This document shows, in pieces, positions 8,190-14,799 of a stretch of 52,435 bases of DNA. The translations under genes and the position numbers were made by a program. This stretch comes from Nocardia brasiliensis IFM 10847 (GTDB lineage Bacteria; Actinomycetota; Actinomycetes; Mycobacteriales; Mycobacteriaceae). The notes beneath the pieces were generated by a model. It did not search any database, was not told the origin of the DNA, and saw nothing but the letters and a program-made list of their open reading frames with translations. The stretch covers positions 1 to 52,435 of the forward strand of contig NZ_BAUA01000210.1 of the NCBI RefSeq assembly GCF_000710915.1, given 5' to 3'. The first letter of the stretch is position 1. Every line of letters begins with the position of its first letter.

Positions 8190-8883
8190 GGTCCCGCCGC
8201 GCTCGGACGCGGAACTACTCGACCTCGCCTATCCGTGCGCGCTCGACGCCGTCGCCGAGATCGAGCGCAGACATATCGAGGAGCGGCTCGAAGCCGCCGA
8301 TCCCGCTGTGCGGCAAACCTTTCTGGACACCGTGTGGCGGATGCGCGAAGTGATGGCGCGGGTCGCCGCCCTCGACGCGCAGCAACCGCCGCCGGAACTG
8401 GAGGCCCGGATTCTGGCCGCGCTGCCGGACGAACGGTCGGGTTCGTCCTCGAGATGGTCGCGGCGCATGCGCTGGGCGGTCCCGGTCGCCGCCGCGGCGT
8501 GCCTGGTGATCGGTGGTGTGGTGGTCGCCGACCGGATCAACGACACGCCCTCGCCTGTGCCGAGCGCAGAGCAGGCGACCCGCACCCTCGCCGGACCGGT
8601 CACCGGCGGCGGCTCGCTCGTCGTAGAGGTCTCGCCCCAGCAGCGAGTAGCCCGCGTCGCCTTCGACGGGGTAGCGCAACCACCCGCCGGCCAGGTGTAC
8701 CAGGTCTGGTTGCTGGCCGGCGCCCAACCCCGATCAGCCGGTGTGCTTGCTGAATTGCCCTCCGCCGCAAAACCATTCGTCACAGCATTCGCCCCGGGCG
8801 AGCAACTGGCGATCAGCGTGGAACCCTCGGGGGGATCGCCCGCGCCGACAACAAGTCCCATCGCGGGGGTGGTGTTGCCCTGA
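8182..8883 (+). CDS. rskA: Anti-sigma-K factor RskA
   Basis: This 233-residue single-pass membrane protein has a cytosolic N-terminal sigma-binding helical domain (residues 1-80, with ALDAVAEIERRHIEERL), a transmembrane helix at about residues 98-116 after the basic RRWSRRMRW stretch, and an extracytoplasmic RskA domain ending in PIAGVVLP. The C-terminal domain contains the family pattern PAGQVYQVWLLAG. It would hold SigK at the membrane until regulated proteolysis releases it. ATG 8182 lies inside the end of sigK, so the two proteins are made in fixed ratio. Confidence 0.88.
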   Translation: MAEVPPRSDAELLDLAYPCALDAVAEIERRHIEERLEAADPAVRQTFLDTVWRMREVMARVAALDAQQPPPELEARILAALPDERSGSSSRWSRRMRWAVPVAAAACLVIGGVVVADRINDTPSPVPSAEQATRTLAGPVTGGGSLVVEVSPQQRVARVAFDGVAQPPAGQVYQVWLLAGAQPRSAGVLAELPSAAKPFVTAFAPGEQLAISVEPSGGSPAPTTSPIAGVVLP

Positions 8884-9383
8884 GGTTGGTGGGGACGGGT
8901 TCGAGATGTTTGCGGCGGTTCGCGCCGCGCGCGATCCTGGTGGAGCCGTCGGGGGTAGGCGACGTCGACAGCCACCGGGCGCCTCTCGTTGTCCCGCGTG
9001 CGTCTCGTCGCCTGGTGCGCGTCTCGTTGCTCGGTGCGCGTCTCGTTACCCTGCGCGCATCTCGTTGTCCCGCGCGCGTGTCAGCCGAGCGACACGCGCG
9101 CGGGGTGCGAAATATTGCGCGGCGCCCACCGTAGAGCCACTGCTCGGGAGCTGCCCCACTTCTGGGCCGCTGTCACGGGTGCGCCGCCGCGGAAGTGGTA
9201 CGGGGAGTCGAGGTTTGCGTGTCGACACGCGCTAGGCCGGGAGACGGCAGCGGGTGCATCGGAAGCAGCTGATGCCCTGCATGTGTACCGAGCCTGTCGC
9301 GGGGTCCGTCGCGGCGCGTGTCTGCCCGATTCGCGCGGACACCCTTTGGTGCGCAACGGGACTCGTTGCGGGTGGGCAGCGGT
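8884..9383. other. 500-bp intergenic region without a supported gene
   Basis: This region separates rskA from the PhzF-like gene, which are convergent. Frames on the plus strand are open but low in complexity and have no homology signature. It contains the 19-bp tandem array described separately at 8979-9073, and nothing else that I could name. Confidence 0.6.
8979..9073. repeat. Intergenic tandem repeat, five 19-bp units
   Basis: Five consecutive 19-bp units start at 8979, 8998, 9017, 9036 and 9055. Each has the form GCGCGTCTCGTTgyyCsgy with one to four changes. The unit length is not a multiple of three, so the array does not encode a regular peptide. There is no spacer, so it is not CRISPR-like. 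Two other intergenic regions (36454-36510 and 39854-39891) also hold 19-bp tandem units. Confidence 0.85.
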
Positions 9384-10058
9384 TCAGATCTCCACGGCCT
9401 GGTCGGCGACGACTCGGCCGCCGAGGCGGACCCAGCCGTCGGAGTCCCAGCCGGTGAACAGCTGGGAACCCTGACCCTGGGTGATGATCAGGCTGCGGCG
9501 CAGCTGCGCGGTGATGGCGACGGCGGCGGCGCCGGTCGCCTCGTCCTCGGCGATCCCGAGGGTGGGCGCGAACATGCGCGACCGCAACGTCCCCCGGTTC
9601 TGGTCGGTCCAGGTCCACAGATAGTGCGGGCCGCCGGTGAAGTCGTCCGGCCGCAGCGCGGCGAGCTCCTCGGCGTCGCGCAGTTCGTGGAAGGTGAAGT
9701 TCGGTGTCCACTCCGCGCGGGCGGTGATCCAGGTGAGACCCTCGGCGAGCTCCACCGCGACCGGCCCGGCCGGGACCTCGAGTCGCTCGATCGCGGTGTG
9801 GTGCTCGGCGAACCACCAGGCGGTGCCCACACTGGGGTGCCCGGCGAAAGGCAATTCGACGGTCGGCGTGTAGATCCGCATCCGGGCGACGCCGTTCACC
9901 GCGTCCTCGACCACGACGGTCTCGCTGTACCCGGCCTTGGCCGCGAGCGCCTGGTGCTCGGTGGCGGCCACGTCGGCGGCCCGCGCGATACCCAGTTCGT
10001 TCCCGAAACGCCCCGCGCTGTCGGTGAACACCCGCACAACATCTACCTGTGTCCCCAT
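9384..10058 (-). CDS. PhzF family phenazine-biosynthesis-like isomerase/epimerase
   Basis: This 224-residue protein has the PhzF hallmarks: FGNELGIA at residues 18-25, the catalytic-glutamate motif YSET (E46) and ELPFAGHPSVGTAW from residue 68, with the second pseudo-symmetric half carrying AEDEATGAAAVAI. It is shorter than the typical 270-300 residues, with a compact second half. Members are isomerases of small metabolites. There is no phenazine cluster here, so the substrate is unknown. It lies downstream of ahpC-ahpD on the same strand but is separated from them by a perfect terminator hairpin, so it is probably transcribed alone. Confidence 0.82.
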   Translation of the reverse strand: MGTQVDVVRVFTDSAGRFGNELGIARAADVAATEHQALAAKAGYSETVVVEDAVNGVARMRIYTPTVELPFAGHPSVGTAWWFAEHHTAIERLEVPAGPVAVELAEGLTWITARAEWTPNFTFHELRDAEELAALRPDDFTGGPHYLWTWTDQNRGTLRSRMFAPTLGIAEDEATGAAAVAITAQLRRSLIITQGQGSQLFTGWDSDGWVRLGGRVVADQAVEI

Positions 10059-10160
10059 GAGCGCCGAGCCTACTCGGCACCGGCGACAGCAACCGCCCGC
10101 GTGATGTACACCACGTGCCCTGCGGCGAATCGGCGCTGGTCAGTGGCGTGCGAACGAGAA

Positions 10161-10191
10161 GGCCGCCGTTTCGGTGAGCGAAACGGCGGCC
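10161..10191 (-). terminator. Rho-independent-type hairpin after ahpD
   Basis: There is a perfect 13-bp stem, GGCCGCCGTTTCG (10161-10173) with its complement at 10179-10191, around the 5-nt loop GTGAG. It lies 17 bp beyond the ahpD stop codon, and the minus-strand continuation begins TTCTCGTT. This marks the end of the ahpC-ahpD transcript. Confidence 0.8.
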
Positions 10192-10207
10192 TCCGGTACC
10201 CGAGCGA

Positions 10208-10747
10208 TCAGACCGTGGCGCCGGCCAGCGCTTCGGTCGACTGCACAGCCTGGCCGACCCCGGCGACGATCGCGGCCGCACGCAGCGACTCGAAGATCAC
10301 CTCGCGGGACACGCCCGCCTCACGCAACGTGTGCTCGTGCGCTTCCAGGCAGTGCTGGCAGCCGTTGATCGAGGAGACCGCGAAGGACCACAGCTCGAAG
10401 TCGGCCTTGTCGACCCCGGGCGTGCCGATGATCTGCATCCGCAGACCGGCCCGCAGGTCGTCGTAGCGCCCGTCGAGGAACGCTTTGCCGCGATAGAAGA
10501 CATTGTTCATGCCCATGATCGAGGCGGCGCCGAGCGCGGCGTTGTAAGCCTGCTCGGACAGCACGTCGGCGGCTTCCTCGGCGATCTCGCGCAGCGTGGT
10601 CGCCGACCGGGTCGCGGCCGCCGACGCCAGCAGGGTGCCCCACAGCTGCTGTTCGTTCAGCACGGTGGTGCGCGCGAGCGATGACAGATTGAGCTTGAGG
10701 TCCTTGGCGTACTCGGGGAGGGAGTTCTTCAGGTTCTCAATGCTCAT
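10208..10747 (-). CDS. ahpD: Alkyl hydroperoxidase AhpD
   Basis: This 179-residue protein has the AhpD active site complete: C130 and C133 in NGCQHCLEAHEH, H137, and the proton-relay residues E118 and H132, numbered as in the mycobacterial enzyme. It reduces the disulfide of AhpC, drawing electrons from lipoylated dihydrolipoamide acyltransferase, and has weak peroxidase activity itself. It follows ahpC by 52 bp on the same strand, ends before a strong terminator and is certainly co-transcribed with ahpC. Confidence 0.96.
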   Translation of the reverse strand: MSIENLKNSLPEYAKDLKLNLSSLARTTVLNEQQLWGTLLASAAATRSATTLREIAEEAADVLSEQAYNAALGAASIMGMNNVFYRGKAFLDGRYDDLRAGLRMQIIGTPGVDKADFELWSFAVSSINGCQHCLEAHEHTLREAGVSREVIFESLRAAAIVAGVGQAVQSTEALAGATV

Positions 10748-10799
10748 ATGTCGTAATCCTTCTCTGGTTCACTGAGTTTCGTAGTTCTGCGGGTTTGCG

Positions 10800-11387
10800 T
10801 CAGACGCTCGCGGCGAGCAGTTCGCCCGCGTTGATGGTCGGATCGCCCTTCTTCCAGTTGCAGGCGCACAGCTCGTCGGACTGCAGCGCGTCGAGCACCC
10901 GCAGCACCTCGTCGACATTGCGGCCGACCGAGCCCGCGGTCACCGACACGAACTGGACCTCGTTGTTCGGGTCGACGATGAAGGTGGCCCGGTCCGCGAC
11001 GCCGTCGGCGTTGAGAACGCCGGTGGCGGTGGCCAATTCGCGCTTGAGGTCGGACAGGATCGGGAACGGCAGCGTCTTCAGATCCTCGTGCTGGGCCCGC
11101 CACTGGAAGTGCACGAACTCGTTGTCGACGGAGGCGCCGAGCACCTGCGCGTCGCGGTCCGCGAATTCCTCGTTGAGCTTGCCGAACGCGGCGATCTCGG
11201 TCGGGCACACGAAGGTGAAGTCCTTCGGCCAGAAGAACACGATGCGCCACTTGCCCGCGTGATCGTCGCTGGTGATGGTGGTGAAGTAATCGTCAGGCTG
11301 CTGAGCGTCGACCTTGGACAGGTCACCTCCGATGACGGCGGTGAGGTTGTATGCCGGGAATTGGTCGCCGATGGTCAGCAAGGCCAT
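10800..11387 (-). CDS. ahpC: Peroxiredoxin AhpC
   Basis: This 195-residue typical 2-Cys peroxiredoxin has its peroxidatic cysteine at C61 in FTFVCPTE. The C-terminal pair C174 and C176 (LCACNW) gives the three-cysteine arrangement of actinobacterial AhpC. It reduces hydrogen peroxide, organic peroxides and peroxynitrite in the cytosol, recycled by AhpD. The ribosome binding site GAGGAG precedes the ATG. It is divergent from oxyR, the expected peroxide-sensing regulator, over 124 bp. Confidence 0.97.
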   Translation of the reverse strand: MALLTIGDQFPAYNLTAVIGGDLSKVDAQQPDDYFTTITSDDHAGKWRIVFFWPKDFTFVCPTEIAAFGKLNEEFADRDAQVLGASVDNEFVHFQWRAQHEDLKTLPFPILSDLKRELATATGVLNADGVADRATFIVDPNNEVQFVSVTAGSVGRNVDEVLRVLDALQSDELCACNWKKGDPTINAGELLAASV

Positions 11388-11487
11388 GCCTAATCTCCTC
11401 AGTTCTGGGTGGGTTTGCTAGCACTGTGCAGAAAAGCAGAAAAGCTCCCTTTCGATCTTGCCGAAGGGCTAGTGAAAGGTAAAGGTG

Positions 11488-11507
11488 ATCAGTCGCACTA
11501 CACTGAT
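11488..11507. promoter_or_regulatory. Candidate OxyR operator dyad between ahpC and oxyR
   Basis: A perfect 6-bp inverted repeat, ATCAGT (11488-11493) and ACTGAT (11502-11507), is separated by 8 bp and ends 4 bp before the preferred oxyR GTG. OxyR sites in mycobacteria carry outer ATC/GAT half-sites at a different spacing, so this is a candidate and not a clear match. Its position would allow autoregulation and control of ahpC. Confidence 0.45.
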
Positions 11508-11511
11508 AGCC

Positions 11512-12420
11512 GTGACCGATCAGACTTATCAGCCGACCCTGTCACAGCTGCGTGCGTTCGTAGCGGTCGCGGAATACCGCCACTTCGGCACTGCCGCAGC
11601 GCGGCTCAGTGTGAGCCAGCCCACGCTATCGCAGGCGCTCGCGGCCCTCGAACACGGGTTGGGGCTGCAGCTGATCGAGCGCAGCACGCGGCGCGTGCTC
11701 GTCACCGCGGCGGGGATGCGCTTGCTGCCCAAGGCGATGGCGACACTCGAGGCGGCGGACCGGTTCGTCGCGTCGGCGACCGGCGACGGGCTCGGCGGGT
11801 CGCTGCGGATGGGCATCATCCCGACGGTTGCCCCGTATGTGCTACCCGGCCTTCTCCCGGAGTTGCGCAAGAAGTTACCCGCGCTGCACCCGCAGGTGAT
11901 CGAGGATCAGACCGCGCGGCTGCTGGACGGGCTGCGCACCGGCGTGCTCGACGTCGCGCTGCTCGCGTTACCGGCCGATCTGCCCGGTCTGGTCGAAATA
12001 CCTCTGTACACCGAAGAATTCGTGCTGGTCACCCCGCGCGGTCACGAACTCGCCGGACGGAAGGATCTGGCGCCCTCGGTACTGGACTCGCTGCCGCTGC
12101 TGCTGCTCGACGAGGGGCACTGCCTGCGCGACCAGACCCTCGATGTGTGCCGTTCCGCGGAAATCCATCCGGCGGCGGTCGGCGACACCCGCGCCGCGTC
12201 CTTGGCGACGGTGGTGCAGTGCGTCGCAGGCGGTCTCGGTGTCACCCTCATCCCGGAAATGGCCGTCGCCGCCGAAACCGCCCGCGGCACACTGGATACC
12301 GCCCACTTCGCCACCCCCGCCCCGGGCCGCACCATCGGCCTCGCCTACCGCACCTCCACCGCACGAGCCGACGACTACGAATACCTGGCCGCCATCATCC
12401 GCACCCAGCGCCCGGGATAG
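11512..12420 (+). CDS. oxyR: LysR-type hydrogen-peroxide-sensing regulator OxyR
   Basis: This 302-residue LysR regulator has an N-terminal winged helix (LSQLRAFVAVAEYRHFGTAA, then VSQPTLSQALAALE) and a C-terminal effector domain. The two redox cysteines of OxyR are present as C204 and C213 in EGHCLRDQTLDVC, which identifies it as a functional peroxide sensor. GTG 11512 gives the usual family start MTDQTYQPTLSQLRAF. The in-frame GTG 11485 would run through the dyad. Its 3' end has been partly duplicated 106 bp downstream. Confidence 0.95.
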   Translation: MTDQTYQPTLSQLRAFVAVAEYRHFGTAAARLSVSQPTLSQALAALEHGLGLQLIERSTRRVLVTAAGMRLLPKAMATLEAADRFVASATGDGLGGSLRMGIIPTVAPYVLPGLLPELRKKLPALHPQVIEDQTARLLDGLRTGVLDVALLALPADLPGLVEIPLYTEEFVLVTPRGHELAGRKDLAPSVLDSLPLLLLDEGHCLRDQTLDVCRSAEIHPAAVGDTRAASLATVVQCVAGGLGVTLIPEMAVAAETARGTLDTAHFATPAPGRTIGLAYRTSTARADDYEYLAAIIRTQRPG

Positions 12421-12604
12421 GTCGCCCGGCTTCGCGGAAGTGCCTGCGGTGCAGCGGTGTCGGTGCGCGTCGACAAGCGGAGTGGGTAATCTCGCCGTTA
12501 TTGCCCGCACTCAGCGCCCGGGGTAGACCGCCCGGTTCCGTGGAAGTGTCTGCGGCGCAGCGTTTGCTCGGTGCGTGTCGTCGAGCCGAGTTATCCGATG
12601 TCGA
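12393..12604 (+). repeat. Diverged 106-bp tandem duplication covering the oxyR 3' end
   Basis: The end of oxyR (RTQRPG and stop, TAG at 12418-12420) recurs 106 bp later, with ARTQRPG and TAG at 12524-12526. The 60 or more bases after each stop also match (CCCGG-TTC-G-GGAAGTG-CTGCGG-GCAGCG). By eye about three quarters of positions agree. The second copy has no start of its own and is non-functional. Both the shared stop and the shared flank show that this is a duplication and not two genes. Confidence 0.8.
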
Positions 12605-12617
12605 GTGGGGCCGCTAG

Positions 12618-12858
12618 GTGCCGAGCAACTGCCCCGCTGCCGCCGATTGCACGAGCGGCGCCGAATCCGAGCGCTCGGCCTACGAGCCGGTGGTCCGCGA
12701 ATACCTGCTGTTGGGGCTGCGTCCGGGAAACTGATCGACGGTTTCGGGACGAGATTCGTCAGTACTTCGATGTGGAGATCGCGCTCGGAGATCCGGCGTG
12801 CTATGCCGATGCACACGAGGCGATCGCCGAGTTGCTACCGGGCACTGGCGGAGCGTGA
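12618..12858 (+). pseudogene. Short degraded gene remnant, possibly a DUF885-type N-terminus
   Basis: From GTG 12618 the frame reads 38 residues to TGA 12732-12734, including AYEPVVREYLLLGLRPG. Shifting one base continues with KLIDGF, and a further shift gives DEIRQYFDVEIALGDP and so on to TGA 12856-12858. VREYLLLGLR followed by a K-L-I-D-G-F type segment resembles the N-terminus of DUF885 proteins. The reading frame is broken at least twice, and no downstream gene body exists. It overlaps the tail of the antisense HxlR remnant. This is a weak call based on pattern only. Confidence 0.3.
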
Positions 12859-13066
12859 CGACACGGCGCGTCGGCCACCCGGTGAGGTTTCCTTTGGGCT
12901 GGGTCGCGAGGATATCGGTGCTGATGCCGGGCAAGTCGGCGAACAGGTCGCTGTACCGGCTTGGGCCCGAGGATGATTCGCGCAATAGCAGCAGGCTTCA
13001 GTGGTCGCCGACGACGTCGAGGGCGCGGCCGACGCCGCAGCAGTGGTCGTAGCTTCGGGTGTGGCA
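12830..13066 (-). pseudogene. Degraded HxlR family transcriptional regulator
   Basis: The minus-strand frame reads RSYDHCCGVGRALDVVGDH, stop, SLLLLRESSSGPSRYSDLF, ADLPGISTDILATQPKG and then TRRVVTL. This follows the HxlR winged-helix pattern closely: C-x-V-A-R-A-L-E-x-V-G-x-R-W-x-L-L-I-x-R-E-L, then G-P-R-R-Y-S-D-L, then L-P-G-I-S-T-N-x-L. The only internal stop, TGA at 12998-13000, sits exactly where the invariant tryptophan codon TGG should be. There is no start codon in the right place and the C-terminal half is gone. The gene is inactive unless the TGA is read through. Confidence 0.72.
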
Positions 13067-13269
13067 CGTCCCCTTTTCGGGTGCCGGCCGCCGAGCGGTG
13101 CGTGTGGGGTTATCGGGGCCGCCGGGAACTGGTGGTGGCACGGCTACGGGCTGGGCGAACGCTGCGCACGGATGACCGGAACTCGCTGCGGGGCTCCGTC
13201 GACGTGGTGCCCGACTGCCAGGAACCGATCCGACTGGCGCGAACGGCTGGGACGGGAGACCATCGCTCG

Positions 13270-13725
13270 ATGGGATCGCGGGACGGTGGAGACGCTCGGT
13301 TGTCCGCAGTGAACGGCGCCGGACAATCGTTGTTCGCTTACGGGACACTGCAGTTCCCGCAAATGCTCGAGGTTCTGCTAGGCCGCGTACCCACGCTCAC
13401 CCCCGCCGCCGCCGTGGGCTGGCGCGCCGCCGCACTACCAGGCCTGCTTTACCCGGGTCTGGTCCCGCAGGCTGACGCCGTTGCCCACGGAGTCGTCATC
13501 ACCGGCCTCACACCAGGGGAGTGGCGAACCCTCGACACCTTCGAAGACGACGACTACGACCTCCGCCCCATCCCCCTACGAGACGCACCCATCGCGCCGT
13601 GGACCTACGTATGGACCGGCCCAGTGGCACAAGACAATTGGGACGCCCCCACCTTCGCCCGCACCCACCTGGCCTCCTTCGTGGTGCACACCCGCGCCTG
13701 GCGCCGCGCCGCACTGGACGAGTGA
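13270..13725 (+). CDS. Gamma-glutamylcyclotransferase family (AIG2/GGACT-like) protein
   Basis: This protein of about 140-151 residues has the family substrate-binding motif FAYGTL near its N-terminus, a VVITGLTPGEWRTLDTFEDDDYDLRPI-type central region holding the catalytic-glutamate position in DTFEDDDY, and a C-terminal WTYVW strand. Members release 5-oxoproline from gamma-glutamyl amines or act on related isopeptides. The start is uncertain: ATG 13270 (GGGAG 12 bp upstream), TTG 13300 (GGTGGAG about 10 bp upstream) or GTG 13309 would all give a complete domain. Its last codons lie inside the palindromic element, and its 3' end overlaps the convergent DUF559 gene. Confidence 0.8.
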   Translation: MGSRDGGDARLSAVNGAGQSLFAYGTLQFPQMLEVLLGRVPTLTPAAAVGWRAAALPGLLYPGLVPQADAVAHGVVITGLTPGEWRTLDTFEDDDYDLRPIPLRDAPIAPWTYVWTGPVAQDNWDAPTFARTHLASFVVHTRAWRRAALDE

Positions 13726-14651
13726 TCAGGGGGAACTGGTGGCGGAGCCTTCTCGGGCGATGCCGCCACCAGTTCCCCCTGATCATTCGTCCAGCCGTGG
13801 GAGCGAAGCGCGGCGCAGACGCGGTCGAGGATCACGTGCGGGCGGCGGCGGAGAAGGGTCGCGTTGACCCGTACGACACGCCATCCCAGGGACTCCAATG
13901 TCGCCGTGCGGTCGATGTCCTTGGTCCGTTGTGCGGGGTCGGTCCAGTGCTGGGCGCCGTCGTACTCCACGGCGACGTGCCAGCGCTCCCATCCCATATC
14001 GACCCGGGCGACGAACGATCCGTAGGGATCGCGGATGACCAGTTGTGTTGTGGGACGCGGGAACCCGGCATCGATGAGCAGCATCCGCGTGAGTGATTCC
14101 GGTGGAGATTCCGCCCCACCGTCGAGTAGTCCCAGTATTTTCGGCAAGCGAGCGGCGCCGCGTACACCAGGATGCGCGCGAACCAAGGACTCGATCTCCG
14201 ACGGCGTCACCCCTGTGGCCCGGCAGAGTGAATCGAGGAGCGGTACAGCCTGCTCACGAGTCGATCCGCGACCGATGTCGAATGCTGTTCTCGCTGCCGT
14301 AGTCAGTTGAAAACCATCTATTTCGCAGCACTCGGCGGGGTCGAGCACCGTGCGGACGGCGCGAATTCCGGCAGGTGGCTTGCAGTGTGTACGCCGTGCG
14401 ATTTCCGCGGGTTCGTCCGGGTCGAGCCATAGAGTGCCGTGCAGCGCCGCGGCCGAGAGTCCGATAAGAATGCCGGAACCCTTTGCCCAGTGCGCCGCCG
14501 CGCGGGCGCGCGCCGCCGCGTCGAGCGGGTATCCCTTGGGCAGGTAGACATCCGGGAATACCCGCACGAAGTTGTGCCGGAGTTCCCATCGAGAAATCAG
14601 CCCGGCGGCCAGCGCCCAAGATCCTGGAAACGGTGCGTCGAGTGCCCCCAT
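13605..14651 (-). CDS. DUF559 (Vsr-like endonuclease fold) protein with AbiEi-like N-terminus, C-terminally extended
   Basis: This is a 348-residue protein. The N-terminal 120 residues resemble the winged-helix/AbiEi antitoxin-type region seen in many actinobacterial DUF559 proteins (SRWELRHNFVRVFPDVYLPKG). Residues 182-285 form the DUF559 nuclease-like domain, with E185, D218, EYDGAQHW (229-236) and the strand GWRVVRVNA. The family normally ends at about residue 287 (RSHGW). Here translation continues for 61 more residues through both arms of the palindromic element and antisense into the cyclotransferase gene, because the element supplies no stop in this frame. The extension is low in complexity and looks accidental. 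The DNA target or role is unknown. Confidence 0.75.
   Translation of the reverse strand: MGALDAPFPGSWALAAGLISRWELRHNFVRVFPDVYLPKGYPLDAAARARAAAHWAKGSGILIGLSAAALHGTLWLDPDEPAEIARRTHCKPPAGIRAVRTVLDPAECCEIDGFQLTTAARTAFDIGRGSTREQAVPLLDSLCRATGVTPSEIESLVRAHPGVRGAARLPKILGLLDGGAESPPESLTRMLLIDAGFPRPTTQLVIRDPYGSFVARVDMGWERWHVAVEYDGAQHWTDPAQRTKDIDRTATLESLGWRVVRVNATLLRRRPHVILDRVCAALRSHGWTNDQGELVAASPEKAPPPVPPDHSSSAARRQARVCTTKEARWVRAKVGASQLSCATGPVHT
13715..13793. repeat. Palindromic element, copy 1 (31-bp arms)
   Basis: Arms at 13715-13745 and 13763-13793 are complementary over 31 bp with one G-T mismatch, around the 17-nt loop AGCCTTCTCGGGCGATG. The core is GATCAGGGGGAACTGGTGG. The element contains the 3' end of the cyclotransferase gene and part of the DUF559 extension. 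It could act as a bidirectional terminator. A second, less perfect copy with the same loop lies at 14690-14747 on the other side of the DUF559 gene, so it is a repeated element and not just a local hairpin. Confidence 0.88.
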
Positions 14652-14689
14652 GCGCCCCCACTATGCCGCTAGGTACCGACAGTTTCGGC

Positions 14690-14747
14690 GAGGAGGAACT
14701 GGTGGTGGAGCCTTCTCGGCCGATGCCGCCACCAGTTCCCCCTGATC
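14690..14747. repeat. Palindromic element, copy 2
   Basis: The right arm CCGCCACCAGTTCCCCCTGATC (14726-14747) is identical to that of copy 1. The loop AGCCTTCTCGGCCGATG (14709-14725) differs at one base, and the left arm (14690-14708) is diverged at its outer end. Orientation is the same as copy 1. It lies 38 bp upstream of the DUF559 start and 52 bp upstream of the TetR start. Confidence 0.85.
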
Positions 14748-14774
14748 GCCGGTTCAGGTCGAGTTGGCGTTCCT

Positions 14775-14790
14775 AGACGACCGGTCGTAT
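14775..14790. promoter_or_regulatory. Operator of the TetR gene (perfect palindrome)
   Basis: AGACGACCGGTCGTAT occurs 9 bp before the TetR start codon. Its core ACGACCGGTCGT (14777-14788) is a perfect palindrome. The same 16 bases occur at 15433-15448 before the SDR gene. This resembles the ACCGGTCT-type boxes of NemR/AcuR-like TetR proteins. Confidence 0.85.
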
Positions 14791-14799
14791 ATTGGGTGC

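Larger units (their letters stand above)
12421..13269. other. 849-bp decayed region between oxyR and the gamma-glutamylcyclotransferase
   Basis: No intact gene is visible here. The region holds the second half of the 106-bp duplication, the two gene remnants described separately, and a partial copy (13124-13138) of the left arm of the palindromic element found at 13715-13793. The mixture suggests old insertion and decay. Confidence 0.6.

Noticed and set aside
8979..9073. CRISPR-like array
   Set aside because: The repeats are directly adjacent with no spacers, and no cas genes are near.
8886..9134. A possible 82-residue protein in the region after rskA
   Set aside because: Its sequence comes from the 19-bp repeats read across their period and has no homology signature or ribosome site.
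9384..10058. Phenazine biosynthesis
   Set aside because: Only a PhzF-like protein is present. No other phz genes accompany it, and the family has many unrelated roles.
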